From positions 1 through 64,000 of the forward strand of contig SVKK01000006.1 in the NCBI GenBank assembly GCA_015068425.1: 64,000 nt of DNA, in the 5' to 3' direction. Below the pieces are notes generated by a model. That model was given only the letters and a program-made list of their open reading frames with translations. It did no database searches and was not told the origin of the DNA. This stretch comes from Oscillospiraceae bacterium. Lineage in GTDB: Bacteria > Bacillota > Clostridia > Oscillospirales > Oscillospiraceae. Numbering within the stretch: position 1 is the stretch's first letter; every line of letters starts with the position of its first letter. Positions 43,278 to 51,827 of the stretch are shown piece by piece. The position numbers and the translations under genes are program-made.

Positions 43278-44120
43278 TTACTTGTCCTTCTTGAAAAATT
43301 CTGCTATTGCGTCTGCGCATTCCTCGACTCTGAGAGCCTCAAGGGGAACATCCCAGCCTGCGGCGCGCAGTCCGTATATAAGCTCCGTGGTCTCGGGCAC
43401 CGCAAGTCCTTCTGCGCACATAGTTTCCACCTGAGTGAAAACATCCTTTGGTTTTCCGTCGGCAACTATTTTCCCGCCGCTCATAACAATAAGTCTGTCG
43501 GCATCTATACATTCGTCCATATGGTGGGTTATGAGTATAACCGTCATTCCCTTTTTGCTGCGAAGGCGCTCTATGGCGGCAAGAACCTCTCTGCGTCCTA
43601 TGGGGTCCAGCATAGCAGTGGGCTCATCCAGCACTATGCACTCAGGCTCCATGGCCAAAACTCCCGCGATGGCGACACGCTGCTTCTGCCCGCCGCTGAG
43701 ACGGTGGGGGGCGTGAAGGCGGTAATCATACATTCCAACGCTTTTCAGCGCCTCATCAACGCGCTGCCTTATCTCTTCGGAGGGCACTCCCAGATTTTCG
43801 GGGGCGAAGGCCACATCGTCTTCAACAACGCTGGCCACTATCTGGTTATCCGGATTCTGGAAAACCATACCCACACTGCGGCGTATGTCTATGGTATGCT
43901 CCTCAAGGGAGGTATCCATTCCATTCACATAAACCTTTCCCTCTGTGGGGATCAAAATGGCGTTGAGATGCTTGGCAAGGGTGCTCTTTCCGCTGCCGTT
44001 ATGGCCCAAAATTGCCACAAAGGAACCCCGTTCTATTTCCAGCGAAAGATTCTTTATGGCAGGGGAAAAATCCTCGCCGTAGGCAAATGTTAAATTTTCA
44101 ATCCTGATAATGGAATCCAT
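43278..44120 (-). CDS. ecfA1: ECF transporter ATPase A1
   Basis: A 280-aa ATPase. Walker A GHNGSGKST (about 38-46), Q-loop FQNPDNQIVASVVEDDVAFAPEN as in EcfA1, signature LSGGQKQRVAIAG and Walker B CIVLDEPTAMLDP. It heads the ecfA1-A2-T set, 5 nt after the methyltransferase gene. The dimer with EcfA2 drives transport. Confidence 0.95.
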   Translation of the reverse strand: MDSIIRIENLTFAYGEDFSPAIKNLSLEIERGSFVAILGHNGSGKSTLAKHLNAILIPTEGKVYVNGMDTSLEEHTIDIRRSVGMVFQNPDNQIVASVVEDDVAFAPENLGVPSEEIRQRVDEALKSVGMYDYRLHAPHRLSGGQKQRVAIAGVLAMEPECIVLDEPTAMLDPIGRREVLAAIERLRSKKGMTVILITHHMDECIDADRLIVMSGGKIVADGKPKDVFTQVETMCAEGLAVPETTELIYGLRAAGWDVPLEALRVEECADAIAEFFKKDK

Positions 44121-44125
44121 TTGCT

Positions 44126-44986
44126 TTATCTTTCCCAGCGGCAGCTGGCCCCGCAGGGCAGAGCAAGACCGGTGTCCGTAACTCTCAGACCCAGTTCCTG
44201 ACTCTCGCTGTGACCGCCGAATTTTTTGGTGAAGATGCTGTCGGCTATATAGCCTATGGTGGATGCGCTGAGTCCGGTGGTGTAGGAGTTGATTATAACG
44301 AAAAGGGGATCGTCGCTGAGGACGCGGCTGGTGAGCTCAACAAAGTCCCAGATATTGTCCTCAAGTCTCCATACCTCTCCGCCGGGACCTCTGCCGTAGG
44401 AGGGAGGATCCATGATAATTGCGTCATAGCGTCTGCCGCGGCGGATCTCCCGCTCAACGAACTTGGCGCAGTCATCAACTATCCAGCGGATGGGAGCTTC
44501 CCGCACTCCGCTGGCCTCGGCATTTTCCTTGCCCCAGGCAACCATTCCCTTTGCGGCGTCCACATGGCAAACGCTGGCTCCCGCCTTTGCGGCGGCAACG
44601 GTGGCGGCTCCCGTGTAGCCGAAGAGGTTAAGCACGCTTATGGGTCTGCCCGCGCCGCGGATCTTCTCCATAATATAGTCCCAGTTGCTGGCCTGCTCGG
44701 GGAAAAGACCCGTGTGCTTGAAATTCATGGGCTTAACATTGAAGGTCAGCTCGCCGTAATTGATTTTCCAGGACTCAGGCACAGAGGACTTATCCCAGTG
44801 TCCGCCGCCGGTGCTGGAGCGGCTGTAGCGGGCGGAGGGCTTGCGCCAGAGGGGGTTATTTCTGGGGGTCTGCCATATTGCCTGAGGGTCGGGGCGAATG
44901 AGAATCTGATTTCCCCAACGCTCCAGTTTTTCCCCGCGGGAACAGTCTATAAGTTCAAAATCCTGCCATTTATCAGCTATCCACAT
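44126..44986 (-). CDS. Class I SAM-dependent methyltransferase (RlmI-like)
   Basis: A 287-aa methyltransferase. The SAM motif I VLNLFGYTGAATVAAAKAGA (in parts about 145-165), an Asp at the ribose position (HVDAAKGMVAWGKENAEASG) and the catalytic DPPSYGRGPGGEVW resemble the 23S rRNA m5C methyltransferase RlmI group. It lacks the N-terminal PUA domain of RlmI. The start is ambiguous: ATG at 44986 (9 nt after GGAG) is preferred over ATG at 44992 (3 nt). First gene of the nine-gene leftward operon. Confidence 0.85.
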   Translation of the reverse strand: MWIADKWQDFELIDCSRGEKLERWGNQILIRPDPQAIWQTPRNNPLWRKPSARYSRSSTGGGHWDKSSVPESWKINYGELTFNVKPMNFKHTGLFPEQASNWDYIMEKIRGAGRPISVLNLFGYTGAATVAAAKAGASVCHVDAAKGMVAWGKENAEASGVREAPIRWIVDDCAKFVEREIRRGRRYDAIIMDPPSYGRGPGGEVWRLEDNIWDFVELTSRVLSDDPLFVIINSYTTGLSASTIGYIADSIFTKKFGGHSESQELGLRVTDTGLALPCGASCRWER

Positions 44987-45032
44987 AAACATTTTCTCCA
45001 GTTTGATGCAATAATGTATAATAGAACACTGT

Positions 45033-45061
45033 ATTATATCACGCCACATTTCAAAGGTCAA
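45033..45061 (-). promoter_or_regulatory. Consensus promoter of the methyltransferase-ecf-truA-clpE operon
   Basis: On the minus strand TTGACC, 17-nt spacer, perfect TATAAT, 46 nt before the ATG at 44986. No internal terminator is seen before 37298, so it can drive all nine genes. Confidence 0.88.
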
Positions 45062-45104
45062 TTGCAGGGGGAAGAAAAAGCGCGCGGTGGACAGGTAGGG
45101 CGGG

Positions 45105-45790
45105 GCTTGCTCCCGCCGGCGAATCCGAAATCAACAATGTAGGGGCCGGACACCCGGCCGGCCCGCATTACACACCGCACCCACCGTAGGGCGCGACGAC
45201 TCGGCGCCATAAAAAAGTCTTCCCCTTGAGGGGAAGGTGGCTGCCCGAAGGGCAGACGGATGAGGTGTTAACTGAGGGATTGCCTTTTTGTTTTGTCTCC
45301 GACGGCCATATTCTTTTCGTGTGGCCGAAAAGAATATGCGCACCAACCAGCTTCCCTCCTCGCGGCATAGCCGCTGCGGTCGGAGGCTAAAAATGTGCCA
45401 CCGGCACATTTTCTTAACGCCTCGACCCTCTTTGGAAACTCCCCTCGGTGCAAAGGTAGAAATGGCGTTGTGCCACATAATAAGCGCCTAAACCTTAGTG
45501 TGCATCCCCCGTTTTCCGCTCAGGACGCTGCTGCGTGTAGGCGCCTGTTCGGCGCCACCGGGATTTCACCTCGTTCTATTTCAGCACCCGTAGGGCGCGT
45601 GAAAATGAGGGCCGGCCGGGTGTCCGGCCCCTACGAGTGTTATTTCAGTGCTGTGTAGGGAACGGTCTTGACCGTTCCGTAAGCACAAACACCTCATCAG
45701 TCTCACATACGCTCGACAGCTTCCCCTCAAGGGGAAGCCTTTAAATGCAGCACCCACCCGTAGGGCGCGATGACCTCAGCGCGCCGAAAA
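45105..45790. repeat. Modular stem-loop repeat locus 3 (largest)
   Basis: About 690 bp of mixed modules: GGCCGG palindrome on minus at 45139-45166; GTAGGGCGCGACGACTCGGCGCC plus double hairpin at 45187-45270 (near-copy of 37164-37242); the long CATATTC/GAATATG module on minus at about 45285-45500; and 45597-45770 matching 37001-37174. Some fragments read as open frames on both strands but have no start signals and consist of repeats only. Confidence 0.85.
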
Positions 45791-45794
45791 GCAA

Positions 45795-45824
45795 AAAACA
45801 GACCTGCCTGAGCAGGTCTGTTTT
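45795..45824. terminator. Bidirectional terminator after the ABC exporter permease
   Basis: A 13-bp stem (AAAACAGACCTGC with GCAGGTCTGTTTT) and a 4-nt loop, A-rich on its left side for leftward termination. Confidence 0.88.
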
Positions 45825-45832
45825 AATTTTAA

Positions 45833-47893
45833 TCAATATTCATATTTTGCCCAATCCTCGGAGTTAGTTCCGCTCATGGCTCTCTCCTCACCTACGGTGT
45901 GCAAAATCACGCCGTGCTCCAGAAGCCATGCCTCTGTGCGGCTGCCCACGGTGGGCACCGTATAGAAGGTGGTATATTGGCGTCCGCTTACATTTTCAAT
46001 GACAATTGGTCTCGGACTTGTGACGGAGGCCAGTTCTTCGGAAAGGGCATGATTGATAACCTCACTGTCTTTATAGGCAAGATCAATGCTGAAGCGGGCG
46101 GAATAAACATTATTGAGATATTCCTCGTCCTCAACTATCCAGAGCTTGCCCACTTTACCCTCGGCAAGATCGGGAACAATGCACTGACTGTAAAGCTCCC
46201 ACATTTCCTCAGCGGAGAAGTCCCAGTTATGGCGGAAGGCCTTTACGTAGTTTCCTTTTCCGTATAGCTCGTATTCTTCTAAAAGCTGCTGTTTTTCGGC
46301 AGGACTCATCTGCTTGAGCACGTATTCTTCATTATAGCCGTAATAGTTCATTATGATGAGGTCCTCTTCGCTGTAGCCGGGATTGAGCTGCGCCAGTTCT
46401 TCCGCAGTAACAGTTCCCTGAAGCTGACCGCTGATAAAGTTCTCCTCGTTGGGAACAAAGGGCAAGCTCTTGCGCTTTTCAATAGCTTCGGCGCTGTTCT
46501 GGAGATTTTCCAGAGCTTCAACATCCTCAAGGCTTATACCGTAGCGGATATAATAAATTCTGCTGAGAGTATTGCCGTTTTTCAAAGTATAGGTGATATG
46601 GAAGGAGCTGCCAAGACCGGTGTCTCTCTCGTGGATAGCCTTATTTTCCACAACGCTTTGGTGAAGGGCAACTGCCGCTGCAATATTTTCCGGCTCATTA
46701 TAGATAATGGCGTCGCTGCCCACCACGCAGACACTCTCCACATCCTCAGCATCGGGAACTCTCCGCTCGATGCCCAAAAGGTCTGTTTCCAGAGCCAGAA
46801 CACATACGCAGACTATGATGCAGCTTACGATAAGACCTTTCCATCTGCCCTTGAAGACACGGAAGGACTTATGGATAAGCATTTCGGCGGCAAAATAGCC
46901 CACAAAGGCACCCAGAAGCATAAAGAGAAGTATCCAAAGCACTTCGGCAAGGGGAGTCATCCAGAAGCTGTTTATAAGGATACTGTAGAAAAGGGCACCG
47001 GAGAAAAGCGCTCCGCCAAAGCACATGCAGTATTTGAAAACGGGCTTAAGGGCGGGAACGGCAACAACATCGCCCACGCTTTCCATCCGTCTGCGGCGGT
47101 AGAGCAGCAGAGCGCCGAAATACATTATCATGCCCACCACGCAGCAGGCGGCAAGCAGACCCCATCCCCGATAAAAGATGCCGAGAACTTCGTTGCCTCC
47201 AGTGGCAGGGTTATACTCCGTGATGGATCTGGGTCCATTCTGCCACATGCCCACAATGGGGCTGAGATATTTGGAAACAGGGCCGACGGAGTAGTTTTTG
47301 CCAAAAACTATAACCTCTATCAGGCTTCCCGCAACAGCCTCAACCGCAGCCGCAACAAAGTTCAGCACCGCAAAAACGATGGGCAGGATAACAATATTGC
47401 CCGTAAGCTGCGCGCATAGATTTGCAAAACCGTAGAAGAAGATAAACATCATGGTTACGATGGCAAAGGCCTGCAAATCGAAAACCACCGCTCCCGCATA
47501 GCCCCTGAGATAATGGATAAGGGCGCAAAGAGCAAAGGTGATGGCATTGATAACGATGGCGGGGAGCAGTCCTGCCAAAGTTGCGGAGAAGAAAATTCCC
47601 TCTCTCTTCACAGGCAGACTTGCGATGCCGGACATAGTCTTGGAGTTATACATAAAGCTCCATACACTCATCGCGGAGAAAACTCCCGCCAGAGCGCCGC
47701 TCAAAACTCCGCCTATATTGGCAAGGTCGAGAATATCACGCTGAAGGCTCGTCAGCCTTGAAACATAAGTTGTGGCCATTGCCGCGGGACCTGCCAGAAG
47801 CCAGATTCCCAGATATACAAACCACAAGGGCCAGAAGCGCTTGAGGGTGTTCAGAAAAATTGCCCTATTAAAGCACGATCTCTTTGACAGCAT
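45833..47893 (-). CDS. ABC exporter permease with large soluble insert
   Basis: A 686-aa membrane protein. Six or seven helices in the N-terminal half (about 15-370) resemble YtrC/ABC-2 permeases, with one last helix near 385, then about 290 hydrophilic residues with many acidic and aromatic positions (probably extracytoplasmic). The substrate is unknown; the family handles antibiotics, peptides or acetoin-like compounds. The start is the ATG at 47893, 6 nt after GGGAGGTG; it overlaps the ATPase gene by 26 nt. An upstream in-frame Met precedes the RBS. Confidence 0.82.
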   Translation of the reverse strand: MLSKRSCFNRAIFLNTLKRFWPLWFVYLGIWLLAGPAAMATTYVSRLTSLQRDILDLANIGGVLSGALAGVFSAMSVWSFMYNSKTMSGIASLPVKREGIFFSATLAGLLPAIVINAITFALCALIHYLRGYAGAVVFDLQAFAIVTMMFIFFYGFANLCAQLTGNIVILPIVFAVLNFVAAAVEAVAGSLIEVIVFGKNYSVGPVSKYLSPIVGMWQNGPRSITEYNPATGGNEVLGIFYRGWGLLAACCVVGMIMYFGALLLYRRRRMESVGDVVAVPALKPVFKYCMCFGGALFSGALFYSILINSFWMTPLAEVLWILLFMLLGAFVGYFAAEMLIHKSFRVFKGRWKGLIVSCIIVCVCVLALETDLLGIERRVPDAEDVESVCVVGSDAIIYNEPENIAAAVALHQSVVENKAIHERDTGLGSSFHITYTLKNGNTLSRIYYIRYGISLEDVEALENLQNSAEAIEKRKSLPFVPNEENFISGQLQGTVTAEELAQLNPGYSEEDLIIMNYYGYNEEYVLKQMSPAEKQQLLEEYELYGKGNYVKAFRHNWDFSAEEMWELYSQCIVPDLAEGKVGKLWIVEDEEYLNNVYSARFSIDLAYKDSEVINHALSEELASVTSPRPIVIENVSGRQYTTFYTVPTVGSRTEAWLLEHGVILHTVGEERAMSGTNSEDWAKYEY

Positions 47894-48761
47894 AGTCGGC
47901 ACCTCCCAGCTCATAAATGAAAATTTCCTCCAGACTCAGGGGCAAGGCGTCCATAAAGAGAGGCTCGCACTCCTGCAAAGCCATCTGCACCTTGGTGGGC
48001 TCGCCGCGAACAATTACGGTGCGCAGGCGTCCCGTTGCGGCGGTATGAAGAATGTCCAATCCCTCAGGAAGCTCCCTCCCCTCGGGCAGGGCAATCTGAA
48101 TTTTGCTTATATTTTCCTGCAGCTCGCTGAGGCTGCGCTCCAGCAGAAGTCTGCCGTGGTCGATAATGCCCACGTGGTCGCAGACATCCTCAAGCTCACG
48201 GAGGTTATGGCTGCTCACCAGCACCGTTGTGCCGTGCTCCGCCACATCGGACATAATTATGCTCCAGACCTGACGGCGCATAACGGGGTCAAGTCCGTCA
48301 ACAGGCTCGTCCAGCACCATAACCTTGGGGCGCATGCACATGCAAAGCCAGAAGGCGGCCTGCTTCTGCATGCCCTTGCTCATACGGCGGATGGGCATAT
48401 TCTCGTCAAGCTTAAAAATATCCTTGAGCTTTTCGTAGCGCTCAATGTCGAAGCGGGGATAAATGCCCCTATAATATTTCATCAGATCCTTCACTGTGGA
48501 CTGGAGGAAATAGAAAATATCGTCGGGGATATAGGCTACGGTCTCTTTAACGGCGGGATTTTCGTAAACCGCCTGCCCGTCTATCTCTATCTCTCCGCTG
48601 TCGGGGCGGTAAATGCCCATAATGTTGCGGATAAGAGTGCTTTTTCCGCTTCCGTTAGGCCCAACAAGACCGTATATTCCGCCTTTGGGAACATGGATGC
48701 TGATGCCGTCCAGAGCCATAAAGCCATCGAAACTCTTGCTGACATTTTTTATCTGAATCAT
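47868..48761 (-). CDS. ABC exporter ATPase (YtrB-like)
   Basis: A 297-aa ATPase. Walker A GPNGSGKST, signature region MSKGMQKQAAFWLCM (a LSxG variant typical of YtrB-type exporters), Walker B VMVLDEPVDGLDP and H-loop SSHNLREL. C-terminal 70 residues form a regulatory extension. The ATG overlaps the regulator stop by 4 nt. Works with the following permease. Confidence 0.9.
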   Translation of the reverse strand: MIQIKNVSKSFDGFMALDGISIHVPKGGIYGLVGPNGSGKSTLIRNIMGIYRPDSGEIEIDGQAVYENPAVKETVAYIPDDIFYFLQSTVKDLMKYYRGIYPRFDIERYEKLKDIFKLDENMPIRRMSKGMQKQAAFWLCMCMRPKVMVLDEPVDGLDPVMRRQVWSIIMSDVAEHGTTVLVSSHNLRELEDVCDHVGIIDHGRLLLERSLSELQENISKIQIALPEGRELPEGLDILHTAATGRLRTVIVRGEPTKVQMALQECEPLFMDALPLSLEEIFIYELGGADYAVKEIVL

Positions 48762-49120
48762 TCTTCGCTGCCTCCCTTCAGATATTGCTCAATGTCCTCC
48801 TCGCTTACGCCAAGATAGCGAAGCTCCTTAACTGTCTCTCCAAGGGTTTTGAGGAGCTGTTTTTTTCTTCCCTCGTCCACATCCATTTTGTGGGCGGCAA
48901 AGCTGCCCTTGCCGGCTATGGAGTAGATGTAGCCCCGGCCTTCAAGCTCCCTGTAGGCACGCTGAATGGTGTTGGGATTGATGGCCAGCGACTGGGCAAG
49001 CTCTCTCACAGAGGGCATTTTCTCGTCGGGAGCTATCACGCCCGAAACGATAAGCTTCTGTAGAGAATTCATAACCTGCACATATATGGGACGGGGGTCT
49101 CTGTAATTTATTGTTATCAC
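48758..49120 (-). CDS. GntR-family regulator, YtrA subfamily
   Basis: A 120-aa repressor. An N-terminal winged helix (PIYVQVMNSLQKLIVSGVI, then PSVRELAQSLAINPNTIQRAYRELEGRGYI in parts) and a short helical dimerisation tail; this small form is YtrA. Two in-frame GTGs exist: 49129 overlaps its RBS, while 49120 lies 6 nt after GAGAGGTG and is chosen. Its operator-like inverted repeat overlaps the promoter just upstream, so autorepression of the exporter operon is likely. Confidence 0.9.
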   Translation of the reverse strand: MITINYRDPRPIYVQVMNSLQKLIVSGVIAPDEKMPSVRELAQSLAINPNTIQRAYRELEGRGYIYSIAGKGSFAAHKMDVDEGRKKQLLKTLGETVKELRYLGVSEEDIEQYLKGGSEE

Positions 49121-49140
49121 AGACTTCACCTCTCTGCGCT

Positions 49141-49196
49141 AACTGTATTAGCTGTATTAGTACAGTTAAGATATCACGTCGTGTTTTCCTTGTCAA
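49141..49196 (-). promoter_or_regulatory. Promoter and inverted-repeat operator of the gntR-ABC operon
   Basis: On the minus strand TTGACA (49191-49196), 17-nt spacer, TATCTT (49168-49173). Directly downstream are nested repeats AACTGTA...TACAGTT (49141-49167) and CTGTA-TTAG-TACAG (49152-49165), as in YtrA-type operators. Confidence 0.82.
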
Positions 49197-49239
49197 GAGG
49201 GAAGAAAAAATTTCCGCACCTCCGCCGCAAGCACACCGC

Positions 49240-49560
49240 TGCCATCGTAGGGGCGGGCATTGCTCGCCTTTAAAGCCTCCCCTACTAGGGGAGGTGGATT
49301 TTGCCGCAGGCAAAAGACGGAGAGGTGTATTATTCGGAACGGTCAAGACCGTTCCCTACAAGCGCTGCACCAAAACATCGATTGTAGGGGCAGGACACCC
49401 GGCCGGCCCGCCTTTTATATCACATCCCCGTAGGGCGGTTGGGCTTTTCGCTTCGCGAAAACCTTCCATTCCTGCCTCGCTTCGCGAAGCTTGCTCCCGC
49501 CGCCAAAGCCTCCCCTACTAGGGGAGGTGGATTTTGCCGCAGGCAAAAGACGGAGAGGTT
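49240..49560. repeat. Modular stem-loop repeat locus 4
   Basis: A 53-bp exact direct repeat at 49272-49324 and 49507-49559 (CCTCCCC/GGGGAGG hairpin plus TTTTGCCGCAGGCAAAA) brackets GGAACGGTC/GACCGTTCC (about 49336-49356) and the GGCCGG palindrome (49384-49412, minus orientation). Between them lies CTTCGCGAAG-type palindromes at about 49450-49490. No gene. Confidence 0.85.
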
Positions 49561-49641
49561 TTGTCTCCTACGTCGGGGCTTTTATATGAAATATTTTCCC
49601 CTCCGATGGATAAAATCATTAGTACACTTTGGAGGTGCGCT

Positions 49642-50268
49642 ATGGCAAAAATCAAATCCTTTTTGCGGGAAAATCCCCATATTTTCTACCTTCTCTTCCT
49701 CCCCGCTTTTCTAATATGCTTTTTCGCCCTTGAAAAACTCATTCCTCCCGAAAATGTGCGCTGGTGGGTTTCAAGTCCCATAGACAGCGCCATACCCTTT
49801 GCGGAAATTTTCGTTATCCCCTACTGCCTCTGGTATCCCCTGCTTCTTGCCACGGGGCTTATTCTCCTTTTCCGTGATGCCTCTGCTTTCAAAAAATATA
49901 TGCTCTTTCTCTCCCTCGGCTTCGGGGCGGCGCTGCTTATATGCCTCATAATTCCCAACGGGCAGGCTCTCCGCCCCGCCCTTTTTCCCCGGGAAAACCT
50001 CCTCACCCGACTGGTGGGCGCCCTCTACCGTGCCGACACCCCCACCAATGTTTTTCCCAGTATGCACGTTTTGGGCTCCGTTGCGGCGGCAGGGGCCGCC
50101 TTGATAAGTCCCAGTATGCGCAGGCTGCGCCTTGTCTGGCTCGCCCTTTCTTTTGCCATCTGCCTTTCAACAATGTTCATAAAGCAGCACAGCTTTCTGG
50201 ATGTTCTGGGAGGTCTTTTTCTGAGTCTTACCCTTTGTTTCTCTATTTATCGCCGAAAAAGGCAGTGA
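49642..50268 (+). CDS. PAP2-family membrane phosphatase
   Basis: A 208-aa membrane protein of about five helices with PAP2 motifs: the ALRP segment near residue 105, FPSMHVLGS (motif 2 with catalytic His) and the STMFIKQHSFLDVLGG block (motif 3 His and Asp). The lysine of motif 1 is not obvious. Probably dephosphorylates a lipid pyrophosphate such as undecaprenyl pyrophosphate. The start is the ATG at 49642, 5 nt after GGAGGTG; upstream in-frame sequence is repeat DNA. Confidence 0.82.
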   Translation: MAKIKSFLRENPHIFYLLFLPAFLICFFALEKLIPPENVRWWVSSPIDSAIPFAEIFVIPYCLWYPLLLATGLILLFRDASAFKKYMLFLSLGFGAALLICLIIPNGQALRPALFPRENLLTRLVGALYRADTPTNVFPSMHVLGSVAAAGAALISPSMRRLRLVWLALSFAICLSTMFIKQHSFLDVLGGLFLSLTLCFSIYRRKRQ

Positions 50269-50271
50269 TTC

Positions 50272-50300
50272 TTGATAAGCGCGTATTTAAATGATATTCT
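50272..50300 (+). promoter_or_regulatory. Promoter of the yitT-pcp-mtnA-mtaD operon
   Basis: TTGATA, 17-nt spacer, TATTCT, just after the PAP2 stop. Transcription would start near 50307, 32 nt before the ATT start codon. Confidence 0.68.
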
Positions 50301-50338
50301 GTTAAAGGTAAGATTTCTGTTTGCGGAGGTGGAGAGCC

Positions 50339-51208
50339 ATTAAAAAGATATGCCTTAAAACACTTTTGCGCTCCGCCGCTTTGATAATCATCGGCAGCGC
50401 CCTTTTTGCTTTCAGCTTTAATATTTTTCTCCAGCCGGCTCATATAAACGCAGGCGGAGTCAGCGGCATCGGCCAGCTCATAAGCCATCTCAGCGGCTTC
50501 GGCAGCGTGGCGCTCTGGTCCTTCATCCTGAATGTCCCCCTCTTTCTTTTGGGACTTAAAAGTATAGGCAAAAACTTCTTTATCGGCTCTCTGGCGGGAA
50601 TGCTTCTCAGCAGCCTTTTCCTGAGCCTTTCCGAAAATATCCCCGCTCCCGATCTGGAGCCTTTGATGCGTGCCGTCTTCGGCGGCGCGGGTATTGGCGC
50701 GGGTCTGGGGCTTGTGTTTATCGGCGGAGCCAGCACCGGCGGCAGCGATATTGCCGCAAGGCTTCTCCGCCCCGTGCTCCCCGAGCTTCCCATCGGAAGG
50801 CTTATGCTGATAATTGACATCGTCATAGTGGCTTTCACCGGCATTGTCTTCGGAGACATCAGCCGCGCCCTCTATTCCGCGGTCTGTCTTTATGTCAGCT
50901 CACTGGTCATTGACTCCATTATCTACGGACTGGACTACTCCTCTATGGCCATCATTGTCTCCGAGCGCTACGAGGAAATTGGCAGGGCAATAAACAGCCG
51001 CCTTGACCGGGGCGTAACAGTTCTGGAGGGTCGCGGCTTCTACACGGGTCAGGAGAAAAACGTGCTCCTTTCCGCTATGAAAAAGCGTCAGGCTGCGGAG
51101 CTTAAGGCTCTTGTAAGCGAAATTGACCCGGATGCATTTATCATTCTCAGCGATGCCCATCAGGTTTTGGGCGACGGTTTCAAGAGATACAACAAAATGG
51201 AGCTTTGA
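50339..51208 (+). CDS. YitT/DUF2179 family membrane protein with probable ATT start
   Basis: 289 aa. Five or six helices (about 8-185; INAGGVSGIGQLI and GASTGGSDIAARL are family marks) and a C-terminal DUF2179 domain (about 205-285). Function unknown, possibly a transporter. No ATG or GTG fits. A perfect GGAGGTGG lies 7 nt before ATT at 50339, which would give the (M)KKICL start usual for the family. The alternative TTG at 50321 lies ahead of that RBS and within about 14 nt of the predicted transcript start. First gene of a five-gene operon. Confidence 0.8.
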   Translation: MKKICLKTLLRSAALIIIGSALFAFSFNIFLQPAHINAGGVSGIGQLISHLSGFGSVALWSFILNVPLFLLGLKSIGKNFFIGSLAGMLLSSLFLSLSENIPAPDLEPLMRAVFGGAGIGAGLGLVFIGGASTGGSDIAARLLRPVLPELPIGRLMLIIDIVIVAFTGIVFGDISRALYSAVCLYVSSLVIDSIIYGLDYSSMAIIVSERYEEIGRAINSRLDRGVTVLEGRGFYTGQEKNVLLSAMKKRQAAELKALVSEIDPDAFIILSDAHQVLGDGFKRYNKMEL

Positions 51209-51209
51209 T

Positions 51210-51827
51210 ATGAGAGTTCTTGTTACAGGCTTCGACAGTTTCGGCGGCGAGAGCATCAACCCCTCATGGGAAGCGGTGAAGAGGCTGCCCGACGAAATTC
51301 TCGGAGCAGAAATTATAAAAAAACAACTGCCCACAGAGTTTATAGCGGGAGAAAGAGAGCTGCTTTCCGCTCTGAAAAGCGCCGAACCCTCCATAGTTAT
51401 CTGCGCAGGGCAGGCGGCGGGAAGATCCGCCGTGAGCATTGAGCGCGTGGCAATAAATCTTCGGGATGCCTCCATTGCGGATAACGCCCTTTTCACTCCC
51501 GTGGATGAGGCTGTTTCCCCCGAAGGCGAGGCGGCATATTTCGTCACCTTGCCGGTGAAAGCCGCGCTTGCCGCGCTGAAGGAGGCAGGCATACCCGCGG
51601 AGCTTAGTCTCAGCGCGGGCAGCTTCGTCTGCAACGATATTTTATATACCCTTCTTCGCAGCACCGAGGGCACAGGCATCGCCGCCGGCTTTGTCCATGT
51701 CCCCCTCTGCCCCGCTCAGGCGGAGAAAAAATCTCCTCCGCCACCTTCAATGAGTATTGAGGATATGGCGAAAGCATTGGAAATTATTCTGACAAAGACC
51801 ATTAAAACAAAGGAGACTGAGCCATGA
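51210..51827 (+). CDS. pcp: Pyroglutamyl-peptidase I
   Basis: A 205-aa cysteine peptidase that removes N-terminal pyroglutamate. N-terminus VLVTGFDSFGG, Glu near residue 81 (SIERVAINL), Cys in SLSAGSFVCNDILY and His in GFVHVPLCP form the C15 triad. Length is normal. The start is the ATG at 51210, 1 nt after the yitT stop with GGAG in yitT. It overlaps the nitroreductase gene by 4 nt. Confidence 0.92.
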   Translation: MRVLVTGFDSFGGESINPSWEAVKRLPDEILGAEIIKKQLPTEFIAGERELLSALKSAEPSIVICAGQAAGRSAVSIERVAINLRDASIADNALFTPVDEAVSPEGEAAYFVTLPVKAALAALKEAGIPAELSLSAGSFVCNDILYTLLRSTEGTGIAAGFVHVPLCPAQAEKKSPPPPSMSIEDMAKALEIILTKTIKTKETEP

